DNA of 64,000 nucleotides from Nocardioides sp. (GCF_030019515.1 NZ_JASEEQ010000010.1:1-64000); one strand, 5' to 3'; positions 15,755 through 24,200 are shown, counted from the first letter of the stretch. Numbers and translations are program-made. Notes: generated by a model not told the origin, from the sequence alone.

Positions 15755-18334
15755 TCACTCGGAGAGCCGCTTGTGGCTGAAGCGGAAGACGACGAACTCG
15801 GCGGGCTTCGCGGGCGCGATCGCCACCTCGGTTATGACCAGGCCGTTGTCGATGTCGGCCTCGGTCATGGTCTGGCCGAGCCCGATCCGCACCCGGTAGG
15901 CCTGGGCCGCGGTGTCGCCGGCGAGCCCGCCGGAGCGCCAGAGCTGGTCGAGGAAGCCCTCGACGCTCGCCTTGACCCGCAGCCAGGTCGTTGCGATGTT
16001 GGGCTCGAAGACGACCCACTGGGTGCCGCGGTCGACCGAGACCTCGACGAAATTGAACAGCCGGCGGACGTTGATGTAGCGCCACGTCACGTCGTCTGTC
16101 GCGTTGCGTGCACCCCACACCCGGCTGCCCCGGCCGGGGAAGCTGCGGATCAGGTTGACCGACGCCGGGTTCAAGGCCTCCTGCCGGGCCTGGGTGTACT
16201 GCTGCTCGAGTCCGACGATGCCGCTGACCCGCTCGTTGCCGGGGGCCTTGTGGACGCCGCGCTCCCGGTCGGTCCGCGCCATCACGCCGGCCACGAATCC
16301 GCTGGGCGGCACGAAGCGGTAGCGTTCGGTGGACCTGGGGTTGAGGTCGAGGATCTGCACCCAGGGTGCGAAGACGGCGGCGTAGGACGACGAGACCGCT
16401 GTGTTGCGCCACTTGAGCACCTTGGTGTCGTCGCCCTTCGGGGCGTCCAGCACGGCGAACCGGCGGAACTTCTCGCAGTGCCGCACGAGCGCGTCGACCA
16501 TGGCGTACTGCGCGAGCTCGTCGCCGAAGCCGATCAGGTCGGGGCAGGCGACCATCGCCGGCTCCGGCTCGAGGTCCAGCGCCGAGACCGCGCGGATGTA
16601 GTCCTGCGGTGTGGGGTCCACGTCCCGGCCGACGATGTCGGGAACGGCGAACGCCGGCATGGTCGTGGGGCTCGGTGCCCCGGCGCCACCCGCCCTCACC
16701 GCCACGGTGATGAGCGTGGAGACCGCGTTCACCACGCCGTCGCGGGCGTAGTACTGCGGGTGCTCGGGGTCGAGGGCGAGACCGCGGAACTGCTCGCCGA
16801 CGCCCGCCCCCGAGACGGTGAGCGAGAAGCGCAGCGGATAGAACCGGGTGGCGACGAAGCGCCGCACCGCGCGGGTGCCGCCGGCGGCCGAGGCGACCGA
16901 GGCCGTCTCGGCGAACGACAGCACGTAGACGTCACCGCCCAGCGCCTGGACGTCGGTGACTGCGAGCAGGTCGGTCGCGCTGAAGCTGACCCGGTCGCCC
17001 TTCTCCGGTGCCCGGCCGCAGCGCACCAGCACCCCCTTGTCCGCGGTGTCGGGCACGAACTGCACCGAGGTGAACGACGCCGTCAGCGACGCCGCGTTGG
17101 CCGGGGCGTCGATCGTGAAGCCCGGCGTGGCGCCGGACGCCGCGCGGGTCAGGACGACGGGGGTGCCGGCAGCCGGCACCAGCCGCAGCTTGGTGTCGGC
17201 CGGCACGAAGCTGTACGCCGTCGTGAGCTGGTCGACGGTCGGGTTGGTCCAGTCGCGGGTCTCGGCGAACGTCTTGACCGACAGCAGCGCCTCGACCTCG
17301 ATCGGTCCTGCCGGTGGCGGCTTGGGGAACCGGAACGCCTTGGTCGTGCCGGCGATCCACACGCCCTCGCTGCCGTCGCTGGCCCACGCGTGCAGCGAGG
17401 TGGTGAGATCGGTCTCGCCCGGCTCCAACCCGGCGCTCTCGAGCCAGGTGATGGCGCCGAGGGCGATGTCGGTCGAGCCGGCCGCCGCGATGCTTCCGTG
17501 GAACCGCTCCACCCGCTGGGTGAACTGCGAGCCCGCGGCCGCCGTACCGCTCGAGGTGGCGGCGGTGACCGTGAGCCCGGAGCCGTGCGGCGCGGCGTCG
17601 GTCGCCCGCCACGTGACCCGGGTGCGGTCACCGAGCTCGGCCTGCACGACGTCGCCCTTCTTGATGCCGGTGCCGGTGACGGTGAACTGGGTGGCCGCCG
17701 CGGGCACGACGCCGGTGATGACCGAGCCGGCCGGCAGTGAGAAGGCGCCGCCGGTGGTGCGGTGCAGCGTGACGGTCGTGGCGGTGACCGCGACGACCGT
17801 CGCCTCGGTGGACGTGGCCGCGCCGTTCGGCTGCAGCATCCGGACCTCGTCGCCCCGGGAGATGCCGGCGGTGCTGTCGACCTTGATCTCGGTGTCGCCG
17901 GAGAACGCCTTGGTCTCGAGCGTGCTGGCGCTGAAGAGCTGGGCGGACCCGCTGTCGCGGTCCGGCGTCGCCGCCACGACGAGGCCGACCGCCCACGACC
18001 CGGGCGAGCTCGCCGTGACCTGGAAGGAGTCGGCGGCCGCGCCGTCCTTGACCTTCCACGTCCCGGCGATGGACGGGTCGGCACGGACGACGAACGCCGC
18101 CGGACCGCCGTTCTCGAAGAAGCCGTAGACCGCCTCGGCGGTGTAGCCGTCGGCGGCGTTCCCCTCGAAGATCCGCTGGAAGTCGGTCCAGCCGCTGAGC
18201 CGGGTGGCGACGCGTACCGGCCCGCGCCTGGTGCTGCCGACGACCGCCAGCACGCTGGTCGAAGCGGGGGCGACCGGTTGCGGTCCGCTGGGGACCTCCT
18301 CGACGTACACGCCGGGGGCGAAGTAGGTGCTCAC
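15755..18334 (-). CDS. eCIS contractile sheath protein, enlarged
   Basis: An 859-aa sheath protein from a GTG with GGAGG seven bases upstream. The N-terminus (STYFAPGVYVEEVPSGPQPV) and the C-terminal core (WGARNATDDVTWRYINVRRL, then FNFVEVSVDRGTQWVVFEPN) are diagnostic of tail sheath subunits. Typical eCIS sheaths are about 350-500 aa; this one has a long insertion between the two conserved ends (about residues 120-560). The insertion is beta-rich, with GDEVRML and AGSVITGV segments, and probably decorates the outside of the particle. It contracts to drive the tube through the target envelope or membrane. Confidence 0.95.
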   Translation of the reverse strand: MSTYFAPGVYVEEVPSGPQPVAPASTSVLAVVGSTRRGPVRVATRLSGWTDFQRIFEGNAADGYTAEAVYGFFENGGPAAFVVRADPSIAGTWKVKDGAAADSFQVTASSPGSWAVGLVVAATPDRDSGSAQLFSASTLETKAFSGDTEIKVDSTAGISRGDEVRMLQPNGAATSTEATVVAVTATTVTLHRTTGGAFSLPAGSVITGVVPAAATQFTVTGTGIKKGDVVQAELGDRTRVTWRATDAAPHGSGLTVTAATSSGTAAAGSQFTQRVERFHGSIAAAGSTDIALGAITWLESAGLEPGETDLTTSLHAWASDGSEGVWIAGTTKAFRFPKPPPAGPIEVEALLSVKTFAETRDWTNPTVDQLTTAYSFVPADTKLRLVPAAGTPVVLTRAASGATPGFTIDAPANAASLTASFTSVQFVPDTADKGVLVRCGRAPEKGDRVSFSATDLLAVTDVQALGGDVYVLSFAETASVASAAGGTRAVRRFVATRFYPLRFSLTVSGAGVGEQFRGLALDPEHPQYYARDGVVNAVSTLITVAVRAGGAGAPSPTTMPAFAVPDIVGRDVDPTPQDYIRAVSALDLEPEPAMVACPDLIGFGDELAQYAMVDALVRHCEKFRRFAVLDAPKGDDTKVLKWRNTAVSSSYAAVFAPWVQILDLNPRSTERYRFVPPSGFVAGVMARTDRERGVHKAPGNERVSGIVGLEQQYTQARQEALNPASVNLIRSFPGRGSRVWGARNATDDVTWRYINVRRLFNFVEVSVDRGTQWVVFEPNIATTWLRVKASVEGFLDQLWRSGGLAGDTAAQAYRVRIGLGQTMTEADIDNGLVITEVAIAPAKPAEFVVFRFSHKRLSE

Positions 18335-18356
18335 GGGTTGTCCTCCAGGGGTTTGA

Positions 18357-18947
18357 TCACGCGGAGAGGACCGCGTGCAGTCGGGTGTCGGTCTGGAACG
18401 GCTCGAGGGCGAACCTGCCGGCCGGCTGGCCGTCGACCTCGAGGTCGAACGGTGTCTCGACGGCGGTCCAGTCGCGCAGGTCGGTGCGATAGGTGCCGGG
18501 GGAGCTGGGGACCGGGTCGGTGTCGATCGCCGGCTGCCCGGGCGGCACCAGGCGGACCGTGTGGCCGGGTGCGGGCGCGGGCGCCCTGGTGGTCAGCACG
18601 ACGGTGACCGTCTGCTGCACCGGCGTCAGGTCGAGCGTGGCGTCGGTGGTGACCGTGAGGTCCGTCGTGGGGTTGGTGATCGTCGCCGCCACGAGTGGGT
18701 CGGCGACGCTGATCCGGACGACCGGCCGGCGCCGGTCGCGCTCGGCCTGAGTGAGGCCGGGGTCGTCGACGGTGTAGCGGGTCGGGGCGTGGACGACCAC
18801 CTCGTCTCCCTCGGTGGCGACCGCCCACCACCACGGTGTCGGCGGAAGCAGCCGGGCGGCCAGGCCGGGCACCGGCCGCTCGGTGACGGCGTGGCGCACC
18901 CGCACCGTGTGCCAGACGATGCGGGGGTCGGGTGGGATGAGCGTCAT
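18357..18947 (-). CDS. Unknown 196-aa eCIS-operon protein
   Basis: The gene is coupled to the DUF4255 gene by an ATGA overlap. It begins MTLIPPDPRIVWHTVRVRHA and is mostly beta-strand-like, with TTDLTVTTDATLDLTPVQQT near residue 95 and a second Ig-like block ending in FDLEVDGQPAGRFALEPFQT. Two tandem Ig-like or carboxypeptidase-regulatory-like sandwiches are possible. It has no signal peptide or membrane segment. It lies just before the sheath gene, so it may be a capping or surface protein. I do not recognise a family. Confidence 0.7.
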   Translation of the reverse strand: MTLIPPDPRIVWHTVRVRHAVTERPVPGLAARLLPPTPWWWAVATEGDEVVVHAPTRYTVDDPGLTQAERDRRRPVVRISVADPLVAATITNPTTDLTVTTDATLDLTPVQQTVTVVLTTRAPAPAPGHTVRLVPPGQPAIDTDPVPSSPGTYRTDLRDWTAVETPFDLEVDGQPAGRFALEPFQTDTRLHAVLSA

Positions 18948-19483
18948 GGCGCCCCCACGTAGTCGATCTCGTGGGACCGGGTCCGGCGCTCGCCGTCGGC
19001 GTCGGGCAGGAGCGGCGCCGGCGCGACGTCGACGGTGTAGAAGAGCGAGAGCCGGCCGTTGCGTCCCAGCGCGCTCCAGATCTGGTTGCGTTCGTCGGCA
19101 GTGGTGTTGCGGAGCCGGACCGTCACCCGCTCGACCTGCTCGGCCAGCGCCGGCGAGAGCTCGCCCGAGCCCAGGATGGGTCTGGTGTGGAACGCGGAGA
19201 CCACGCGGGACAGCCGCTTCTGGGCCTCGTCGTGCTTGCCGACGTAGGTCAGGAGGTACTCCAGCCGCAGCTGCAGCGGCGGGCGCTGCAGACCGTTGAG
19301 GGTGTCGACCAACGGCCGGTTGCGGGTGTGCTCGTGCTCGTCGACGGCGATCAGCGCGATCACCGGCTTGTCCTTGGCCGGTGCGGTGTCGGCGTTGGAG
19401 AGCGAGTGCACCGTCCAGGTGCCGACGTCGGGGACCCGCGTCTGGAGGAAGGTGACCAGGGCGTCGGTGACGAGGTCGATCAT
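18944..19483 (-). CDS. eCIS DUF4255 protein (Pvc16-like, tube terminator)
   Basis: A 179-aa protein with start ATG overlapping the 75-aa gene's stop (ATGA). The N-terminus (MIDLVTDALVTFLQTRVPDV), the LRLEYLLTYVGKHDEAQKRL stretch near residue 75-95 and HTRPILGSGELSPALAEQVE are the DUF4255/Pvc16 pattern. In PVC-like particles this protein caps or terminates the tube-sheath end. The C-terminus (LGRNGRLSLFYTVDVAPAPL) is also typical. It is a hallmark gene that separates eCIS from T6SS and ordinary prophage tails. Confidence 0.92.
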   Translation of the reverse strand: MIDLVTDALVTFLQTRVPDVGTWTVHSLSNADTAPAKDKPVIALIAVDEHEHTRNRPLVDTLNGLQRPPLQLRLEYLLTYVGKHDEAQKRLSRVVSAFHTRPILGSGELSPALAEQVERVTVRLRNTTADERNQIWSALGRNGRLSLFYTVDVAPAPLLPDADGERRTRSHEIDYVGAP

Positions 19484-19707
19484 GTGCCTGTCTCCCAGTC
19501 GACCTCGACGTCCTCGAGCGCGGCCACCGACTCCTTGATGAAGGCGTCGACGTCGGCGAGACCGCCGACCGAGTGGGTGCGCCGGGTCCGGACGTCGAGG
19601 ATCCGGCCGCGCAGACGACGGATCCTGGTCGCGACCTCCCGGGGCTCGAGCCAGAGCTCGAGGTGGAAGCGGTGCTTGATGACGGGCTGGTTCGGCGCGA
19701 AGGCCAT
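19480..19707 (-). CDS. Unknown 75-aa leading protein of the eCIS operon
   Basis: The first gene of the structural operon, beginning MAFAPNQPVIKHRFHLELWL and ending DVEVDWETG. It is Arg-rich in the middle (ATRIRRLRGRILDVRTRR) with an acidic C-terminal helix. No Shine-Dalgarno sequence precedes the ATG, which is only about eight bases from the GTGAC repeat array, so a leaderless transcript or a downstream start is possible. It is coupled to the DUF4255 gene (ATGA). No family is recognised. Confidence 0.6.
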   Translation of the reverse strand: MAFAPNQPVIKHRFHLELWLEPREVATRIRRLRGRILDVRTRRTHSVGGLADVDAFIKESVAALEDVEVDWETGT

Positions 19708-19802
19708 GCGCGATGATCACGCGGGCCCGGTCACCGCCCGGTCACCGTGATCTCGGGCCGGTCACCGGGCCGTCACGGCGCCGATCACGGCGCCGGTCAC
19801 GG
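19708..19802 (-). promoter_or_regulatory. Phased GTGAC repeat array, candidate SARP operator
   Basis: The 95 bases between the SARP stop and the first eCIS gene hold seven copies of a heptamer close to GGTGACC/CGTGATC, all in the same orientation on the transcribed strand. Plus-strand starts are about 19,715, 19,729, 19,740, 19,760, 19,771, 19,783 and 19,795, giving steps of 14, 11, 20, 11, 12 and 12. Direct heptamers at about 11-bp (one turn) intervals are the known binding mode of SARP regulators. I see no clear -10 box, so the exact promoter position is open. Confidence 0.55.
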
Positions 19803-20687
19803 TCAGTCGCGCAGGAGCTGGTCGCGCTCGCGCCGCAGGTCGCGCAGCGAGTGCTGCAGTCGCATCGAGAGGCGGCGCAGCTCGGCGTTGGAGCTCTCCA
19901 GCTCGCGGATCGCCCGGTCGTACGACGCCGTCGACGGCCGGCTCGGCCCGGAGGCGACCCGGGCGACGGCGACCGTCTCGGGGAGCGGCTCGATCCCCAG
20001 CTCCTCGGCCAGGACGAGCCGGCACTTCTGCAGCTGGCGCTCGGCGAGCTGCGGCAACCCGGCGGCGGCGTACAGCTGCATGACCAGGCGGTGGAGGTCC
20101 TCCCGCAGCGGCTCGACGTCGACGGCGGTTTGCGCGTAGGGCAGGGCCTCCTCGGGCTCGCCGCGGTGCTGGTGCCACTGAGCGAGCCGGATCAGCAGCT
20201 GGAAGTGCTGGTCGGCGAGGCGGGCGCGCTCCGCGAGCGCCCACTCGGTGAACTGGCCTAGGAGGAAGTCGCCGCGGTACAGGTCGAGCGCCTGCTGGGC
20301 GAGCTCGGCATCGCGCTCGGTCCACCTGTCGAAACCCGCAAGCCTGGCATTCATCGACTCGAACTCGAGTACGTCGACCCACAGGTCGCAGTCCTCCGCC
20401 ACCCTCAGCCCGTGGTCCGCGGTCGTCAGCACCGACTCACGGGCCACCCCATCCGGCTCGAGCTGGCGGCGGAGCCGCCAGATGGCCGTGTTCAGCCGCC
20501 GGCGGGTCTGGCCCTCGCTGGCGGGACGCTCGCCCACCGCGTCGGCCAGGCGACCTCGATCGATCGGGGTGCCGCGCTGCAGGAGGAGGCACGCGAACAG
20601 TGCGGTGGAGGCGGGCGTCAGCGGCAGTCGGCGACCGTCTCTGCTGAAGTCCCCAGTCCCGAAGAGGTGCCCGCAGACCGAAACCAT
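19803..20687 (-). CDS. SARP-family transcriptional activator of the eCIS locus
   Basis: A 294-aa protein. I choose the ATG at 20,687 because a GGAGGAG site sits just upstream; the longer open frame above it is low-complexity. Residues 5-95 form an OmpR-type winged helix (LTPASTALFACLLLQRGTPI, RRRLNTAIWRLRRQL). Residues about 100-245 form a BTAD domain (QALDLYRGDFLLGQFTEWAL, AERQLQKCRLVLAEELGIEP). A C-terminal coiled coil (YDRAIRELESSNAELRRLSM) may help dimerise. SARPs activate adjacent secondary-metabolite or accessory operons by binding direct repeats, and such repeats lie immediately downstream here. Local control of the eCIS operon is therefore likely (inference). Confidence 0.88.
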   Translation of the reverse strand: MVSVCGHLFGTGDFSRDGRRLPLTPASTALFACLLLQRGTPIDRGRLADAVGERPASEGQTRRRLNTAIWRLRRQLEPDGVARESVLTTADHGLRVAEDCDLWVDVLEFESMNARLAGFDRWTERDAELAQQALDLYRGDFLLGQFTEWALAERARLADQHFQLLIRLAQWHQHRGEPEEALPYAQTAVDVEPLREDLHRLVMQLYAAAGLPQLAERQLQKCRLVLAEELGIEPLPETVAVARVASGPSRPSTASYDRAIRELESSNAELRRLSMRLQHSLRDLRRERDQLLRD

Positions 20688-21152
20688 TGCTCCAACTCCT
20701 CCCGAGGGACTTGTGCACTGCGGCAACTCCACGCGATCGATGGGGTGAGCCCGACTCTCCTGGGCAGGGGAGGATGCGGCCGCGCCACCGCTCTCCGGCC
20801 CTTCTGGAGGTTGGCTGTGAGGGCGTCGCGCACCCGCTGATGGCGCAGTCGACGGTCGGCAGGGCGGAGTCGTCGTCGACCCGGACCGACCATGACGGGT
20901 GCCTCCCTCGGTGGCGATCGATGCACGTCCGGCGCCGTCGTCACGGTCGGACGTCGGCTTCGGCGGTGAACGAAGGCGGTGCGGACATTCGTCGTGACGA
21001 GCAAACGACGATCTGGGGGCGTCCCGCAATAGTCACAACGGGCGGCTTCGGCAGGCGACCGTCGTGGGAGTGGTGCTGGCCCTGCTGCGCACCGCGCGCG
21101 TCGACGCGCAGGCACGCTGACCATGGCCCTTGCCCGACCTGCGAAACGGGAT
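20688..21152. other. Intergenic region upstream of the SARP gene
   Basis: About 465 bases without a gene I can support. Reading frames here are low-complexity shadows. The stretch near 20,975-21,050 is slightly AT-richer and includes a TCGTCGTGACGAGCAAACGA-like segment that could be part of the SARP promoter. No convincing -35/-10 pair, RNA or repeat is visible. Confidence 0.5.
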
Positions 21153-21196
21153 GGACCCGGACACCAGGTCGGGGGACGGTCGTGGTGTCCGGGTCC
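21153..21196. terminator. Strong hairpin downstream of the flavin reductase gene
   Basis: A perfect 14-bp inverted repeat (GGACCCGGACACCA at 21,153-21,166 and its complement at 21,183-21,196) with a 16-base loop. It lies about 38 bases past the stop of the minus-strand flavin reductase gene. There is no T-run, but actinobacterial terminators often lack one. It probably insulates the locus from the SARP region. Confidence 0.7.
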
Positions 21197-21233
21197 AGGG
21201 GGACGCTCGGGGGCGTTCTCCCAGGGGAGAGGG

Positions 21234-21890
21234 TCAGGTGGGTTGGCCGGCGAGGCCGAACGCCTCGGCCGGGTCGGCGTTGGGGACCTGCATCTCGAAG
21301 GTGTCGGTGACGACGGTGTAGTCGAAGTAGCCCATGCGGGCGATGGGCTTGATGCGGGGGATGTCGAGCCTCCCGTCCGGGGTGAGGACGTTGTCGTCGA
21401 TGTGGATCCGTTGGACCTTGGCGAAGACGATGTCGATGGTGCCGACGTTGGAGTCACCGGTCATGCGGTGGGTGGAGAGGTAGCGGCACTCGAAGTGCAC
21501 GGGGCTCTCGGCCACCAGCGGGATCGGCGCCAGCTCGGCGTACCCCTTGGTGACCCCGCAGCGGTCGAACTCGCTCTCGTGAGGCGGGAGCGCCATCGCG
21601 CTGATGTTGACGGCTTCGCGCAGATCCCAGGTGGCCATGTTCCAGACGAACCAGCCCGTCTGCTCGGCGTTGAGGACGGTGTCCTTGCGGCGGCCGTCGG
21701 GGTACTGGTTGGCGGAGAACATCACCATCGGGGGGTCGAAGGTGAGGTTCTGCCACTGGCTGTACGGGGCGAGGTTCGCCACGCCGTCCGGAGAGACGCT
21801 GGACAGCCAGCCGATCGGCCGCGGGACGGTGCAGCTCTTGAACGGGGAGAAGGGCAGCGGGCTCTTCTCGGTGGCGGGGTCGTACTTCAT
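21234..21890 (-). CDS. Flavin reductase family protein
   Basis: A 218-aa FMN-binding split-barrel protein. The N-terminus (KSCTVPRPIGWLSSVSPDGV) and LAPYSQWQNLTFDPPMVMFS, then RKDTVLNAEQTGWFVWNMAT, are the flavin-binding signature of the flavin reductase-like family. It likely reduces or binds FMN and supports a monooxygenase or acts as an oxidoreductase itself. It lies 31 bases downstream of the NCS1 permease and probably shares its transcript, so a role in nucleobase or heterocycle breakdown is possible. No partner oxygenase is visible in the window. Confidence 0.88.
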   Translation of the reverse strand: MKYDPATEKSPLPFSPFKSCTVPRPIGWLSSVSPDGVANLAPYSQWQNLTFDPPMVMFSANQYPDGRRKDTVLNAEQTGWFVWNMATWDLREAVNISAMALPPHESEFDRCGVTKGYAELAPIPLVAESPVHFECRYLSTHRMTGDSNVGTIDIVFAKVQRIHIDDNVLTPDGRLDIPRIKPIARMGYFDYTVVTDTFEMQVPNADPAEAFGLAGQPT

Positions 21891-21921
21891 GGCGGAGGTC
21901 CTTGCGGGTGGAGGTCTGGGA

Positions 21922-23316
21922 TCACTGATGGACGGTGGCGAGAAGATGGCGTGCCGCGGCCTCGTTGCGGATGCGTCCGGAGAATGCGTAGTAGAGGCCG
22001 CCGGCGACGACGAGGCCGAGGATCCAGGTGATCTCGGCGCCACCCATCCAGTTGGCGATCGGGCCGACGTAGAAGGTGCTGTTCATGAAGGGGATCTGGA
22101 TCAGCACACCGAGCGCGTAGGCCACGAAGGCGCCCTTGTTGAATCGCCCGTAGACGCCGTCGGGGTCGAAGAGCGCGTCGACGTCGTACTTCTCCTTGCG
22201 GACCCAGTAGTAGTCGACGAGGTTGATGGCCGACCACGGGGTCATGAAGTAGAGCAGGAAGAGCAGGAAGTCGGTGAATGACGCGAGGAAGTTGTCGGTC
22301 GCGGCCAGCGCGATGGCCAGGGCGGCCGCGGAGATCAGGGTGATGTAGACGGCCCGGTGGCGAGGCGCGATGCGGGACTGGCGGGTCAGGCTGGTCACGA
22401 TGGTGGCCACCGACATGTAGCCGCCGTAGGAGCTGAGCGTGTTGCCGGTGAGCTTGCCGCAGATCACCGCGAGCAGCACCACGGCGGAGAGCGCCCCGCC
22501 GAGGTCGGCCAGGAAGCCGACCTGGTTGCCGAGGAAGTCGACGCCGCCCAACGCGGCGGCCAGCGCGCCGAGGATCATCGCGGCCGAGGCACCGACGACG
22601 CTGCCGAGGAAAGTCCAGCCGATGGTGGCGGACTTGGGCGTGTCCTCGGGCAGGTAGCGGGAGTAGTCGGCGATGTAGGGGCCGAAGGTCAGCTGCCACG
22701 AGGCGGCCAGGGAGATGCCGAGGATGAACGGAGCGGCCGCGAACGTGCTGTCGGACAGGGCGTCCGTGGTGGCGGGCTCGGTGATCAGCTTGATGAACAG
22801 GCCGGTGAAGACCACCCCGCTGAGCACGGCCGCGAGGTGGGCGAAGCGATGGATGTGGCGGTAGCCGAAGATGGCGAGCACGGTGGACATCACGGCGAAG
22901 ACCACCGAGCCCACCTCGGGCGACGTGTGGAACAGGCGCGACATCGCCTGGCCGCCGAGCACCAGGCCGGTGGCGTAGAACCCGAGGAAGATCATCAGCG
23001 CGAGGACGAGCGGGAGGATCGCGCCGAAGTAGCCGAACTGCGCGCGGCTCTGGATCATCTGCGGCACTCCGAGCCGCGGGCCCTGCGCGGAGTGCAGCGA
23101 GGTGAAGAAGCCGCCCACGACGTTGCCGAGGATGACGGCGGGGATCGACCACAGGGCGGTATTGCCCAGGATGACGAAGAGGGCGCCGGTCACCACGGCG
23201 GTGATGGAGGTATTGGCGGCGAACCACACGAAGAGGAGGCTGCGTGGGGAGCCATGGCGCTCGTCGAGCGGAACGTGGTCGATGGATCGCTGTTCGATGC
23301 TGGAGCTCGTAGCCAT
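21922..23316 (-). CDS. NCS1-family purine/cytosine permease
   Basis: A 464-aa membrane protein with about 12 hydrophobic segments. The ATG at 23,316 is chosen for its AGGGA site; the open frame extends 34 codons further without support. The early segment (SLLFVWFAANTSITAVVTGA) and SAQGPRLGVPQMIQSRAQFG are typical of NCS1 nucleobase:cation symporters such as CodB. Later, TPWSAINLVDYYWVRKEKYD marks the conserved loop after the tenth helix. It should import a purine, pyrimidine or hydantoin-like compound. It is divergent from a GntR-type regulator that likely controls it. Confidence 0.9.
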   Translation of the reverse strand: MATSSSIEQRSIDHVPLDERHGSPRSLLFVWFAANTSITAVVTGALFVILGNTALWSIPAVILGNVVGGFFTSLHSAQGPRLGVPQMIQSRAQFGYFGAILPLVLALMIFLGFYATGLVLGGQAMSRLFHTSPEVGSVVFAVMSTVLAIFGYRHIHRFAHLAAVLSGVVFTGLFIKLITEPATTDALSDSTFAAAPFILGISLAASWQLTFGPYIADYSRYLPEDTPKSATIGWTFLGSVVGASAAMILGALAAALGGVDFLGNQVGFLADLGGALSAVVLLAVICGKLTGNTLSSYGGYMSVATIVTSLTRQSRIAPRHRAVYITLISAAALAIALAATDNFLASFTDFLLFLLYFMTPWSAINLVDYYWVRKEKYDVDALFDPDGVYGRFNKGAFVAYALGVLIQIPFMNSTFYVGPIANWMGGAEITWILGLVVAGGLYYAFSGRIRNEAAARHLLATVHQ

Positions 23317-23393
23317 GACGGTCCCTAATCTCTGGGCGTTCACTCGACCGAGCTGGTGCGGTCGTGTGAGCAGCGTCTCAGTGGTAGAGTCCG

Positions 23394-23419
23394 TATGCAA
23401 CCAGTATATCGGTGGCATA
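23394..23419. promoter_or_regulatory. 26-bp palindrome, candidate GntR operator
   Basis: In the 203-bp region between the divergent permease and GntR genes lies a dyad with arms TATGCnACC and GGTnGCATA around an AT-rich AGTATATC centre. The arms are perfect apart from the free position. Placement between the two genes fits autoregulation and permease control. A weaker dyad (CGGACG at 23,429 and CGTCCG at 23,444) follows it. Confidence 0.55.
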
Positions 23420-23519
23420 TCAAGAGGTCGGACGGAAAATTCTCGTCCGGCAATGCGGCGCCGATCGTCCGGCCCGGGCGTGGGCCGTAGGATCGCTGGA
23501 CCAAGGAGGCCGTAGAGCG

Positions 23520-24173
23520 ATGATCGAGACGGGCAAGGCTGCGCAGGCCTACCGCGACATCGAGCGCATGGTGGTGTTCGGCGAGATCGAACCGGGCTCC
23601 CTGGTCTCCGAGTCGTTCCTGATGGAGCAGACGGGGCTTGGTCGCACGCCCGTGCGCGAGGCGTTGCAGCGGCTCTCGCGCAACCGGATGGTGGAGATCC
23701 ATCCGAACAAGGGCGTGCTCATCCCCTCCACCTCGGTGGAGGCGCAGCTGCGCATGCTCGAGCTGCGACGCGTCCTCGAGTCCCTGGCGGTTCGCCTGGC
23801 GTGCGAGCGGGCCGGTCAAGCCGATCGCGACGGGATGGGTGCCATGGTGGAGCGGCTCGAGGGGGGCGGCTTCGATCTCAAGGGCTACGCGGAGACGGTG
23901 CGTGGCACCCACGACCTCATCGTGCTGGGAGCTCACAACGAGTACCTGGCCGACGCGATGGCCCCGTTGCAGGGCCTCTCCCGCCGGTTCTGGTTCACGC
24001 ACGTCACCGACGTCGACACCGAGATCAAAGCCGGTGCCAACCTGCACGTCGCCATCCTGAAGGCCATCCTCGACAGGGACGCCGACGCCGCGGAGGCGGG
24101 CGCCTTGGACCTGAACGACTACCTGGTCGACTTCTCCTACGCCACCCTCGGCCAGCAGGTCAGGCGCCGGTGA
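23520..24173 (+). CDS. GntR-family regulator, FCD type
   Basis: A 217-aa regulator; the ATG at 23,520 has an AAGGAGG site. Residues 10-75 form the winged helix (YRDIERMVVFGEIEPGSLVS, GLGRTPVREALQRLSRNRMV). Residues 85-210 form the FCD ligand-binding domain, with conserved metal-ligand-like residues in RGTHDLIVLGAHNEY and NLHVAILKAILD. FCD regulators respond to small organic acids or related compounds. It is divergent from the permease and upstream of a hutD-like fragment, so it probably regulates nucleobase or nitrogen compound use. Confidence 0.92.
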   Translation: MIETGKAAQAYRDIERMVVFGEIEPGSLVSESFLMEQTGLGRTPVREALQRLSRNRMVEIHPNKGVLIPSTSVEAQLRMLELRRVLESLAVRLACERAGQADRDGMGAMVERLEGGGFDLKGYAETVRGTHDLIVLGAHNEYLADAMAPLQGLSRRFWFTHVTDVDTEIKAGANLHVAILKAILDRDADAAEAGALDLNDYLVDFSYATLGQQVRRR

Positions 24174-24200
24174 TCGCGCAGCGCGCGTTCGGCCGGCCTG

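Noticed and set aside
1..20687. Reading the cluster as a type VI secretion system or a prophage
   Set aside because: There are no TssJ/L/M membrane genes and no capsid, portal or terminase genes, whereas DUF4255, DUF5908, CIS tape-measure and AAA+ genes are eCIS markers.
20688..21233. Upstream extension of the SARP gene to 21,029
   Set aside because: The extra residues are low-complexity, and the ATG at 20,687 has a strong ribosome site and begins the conserved domain.
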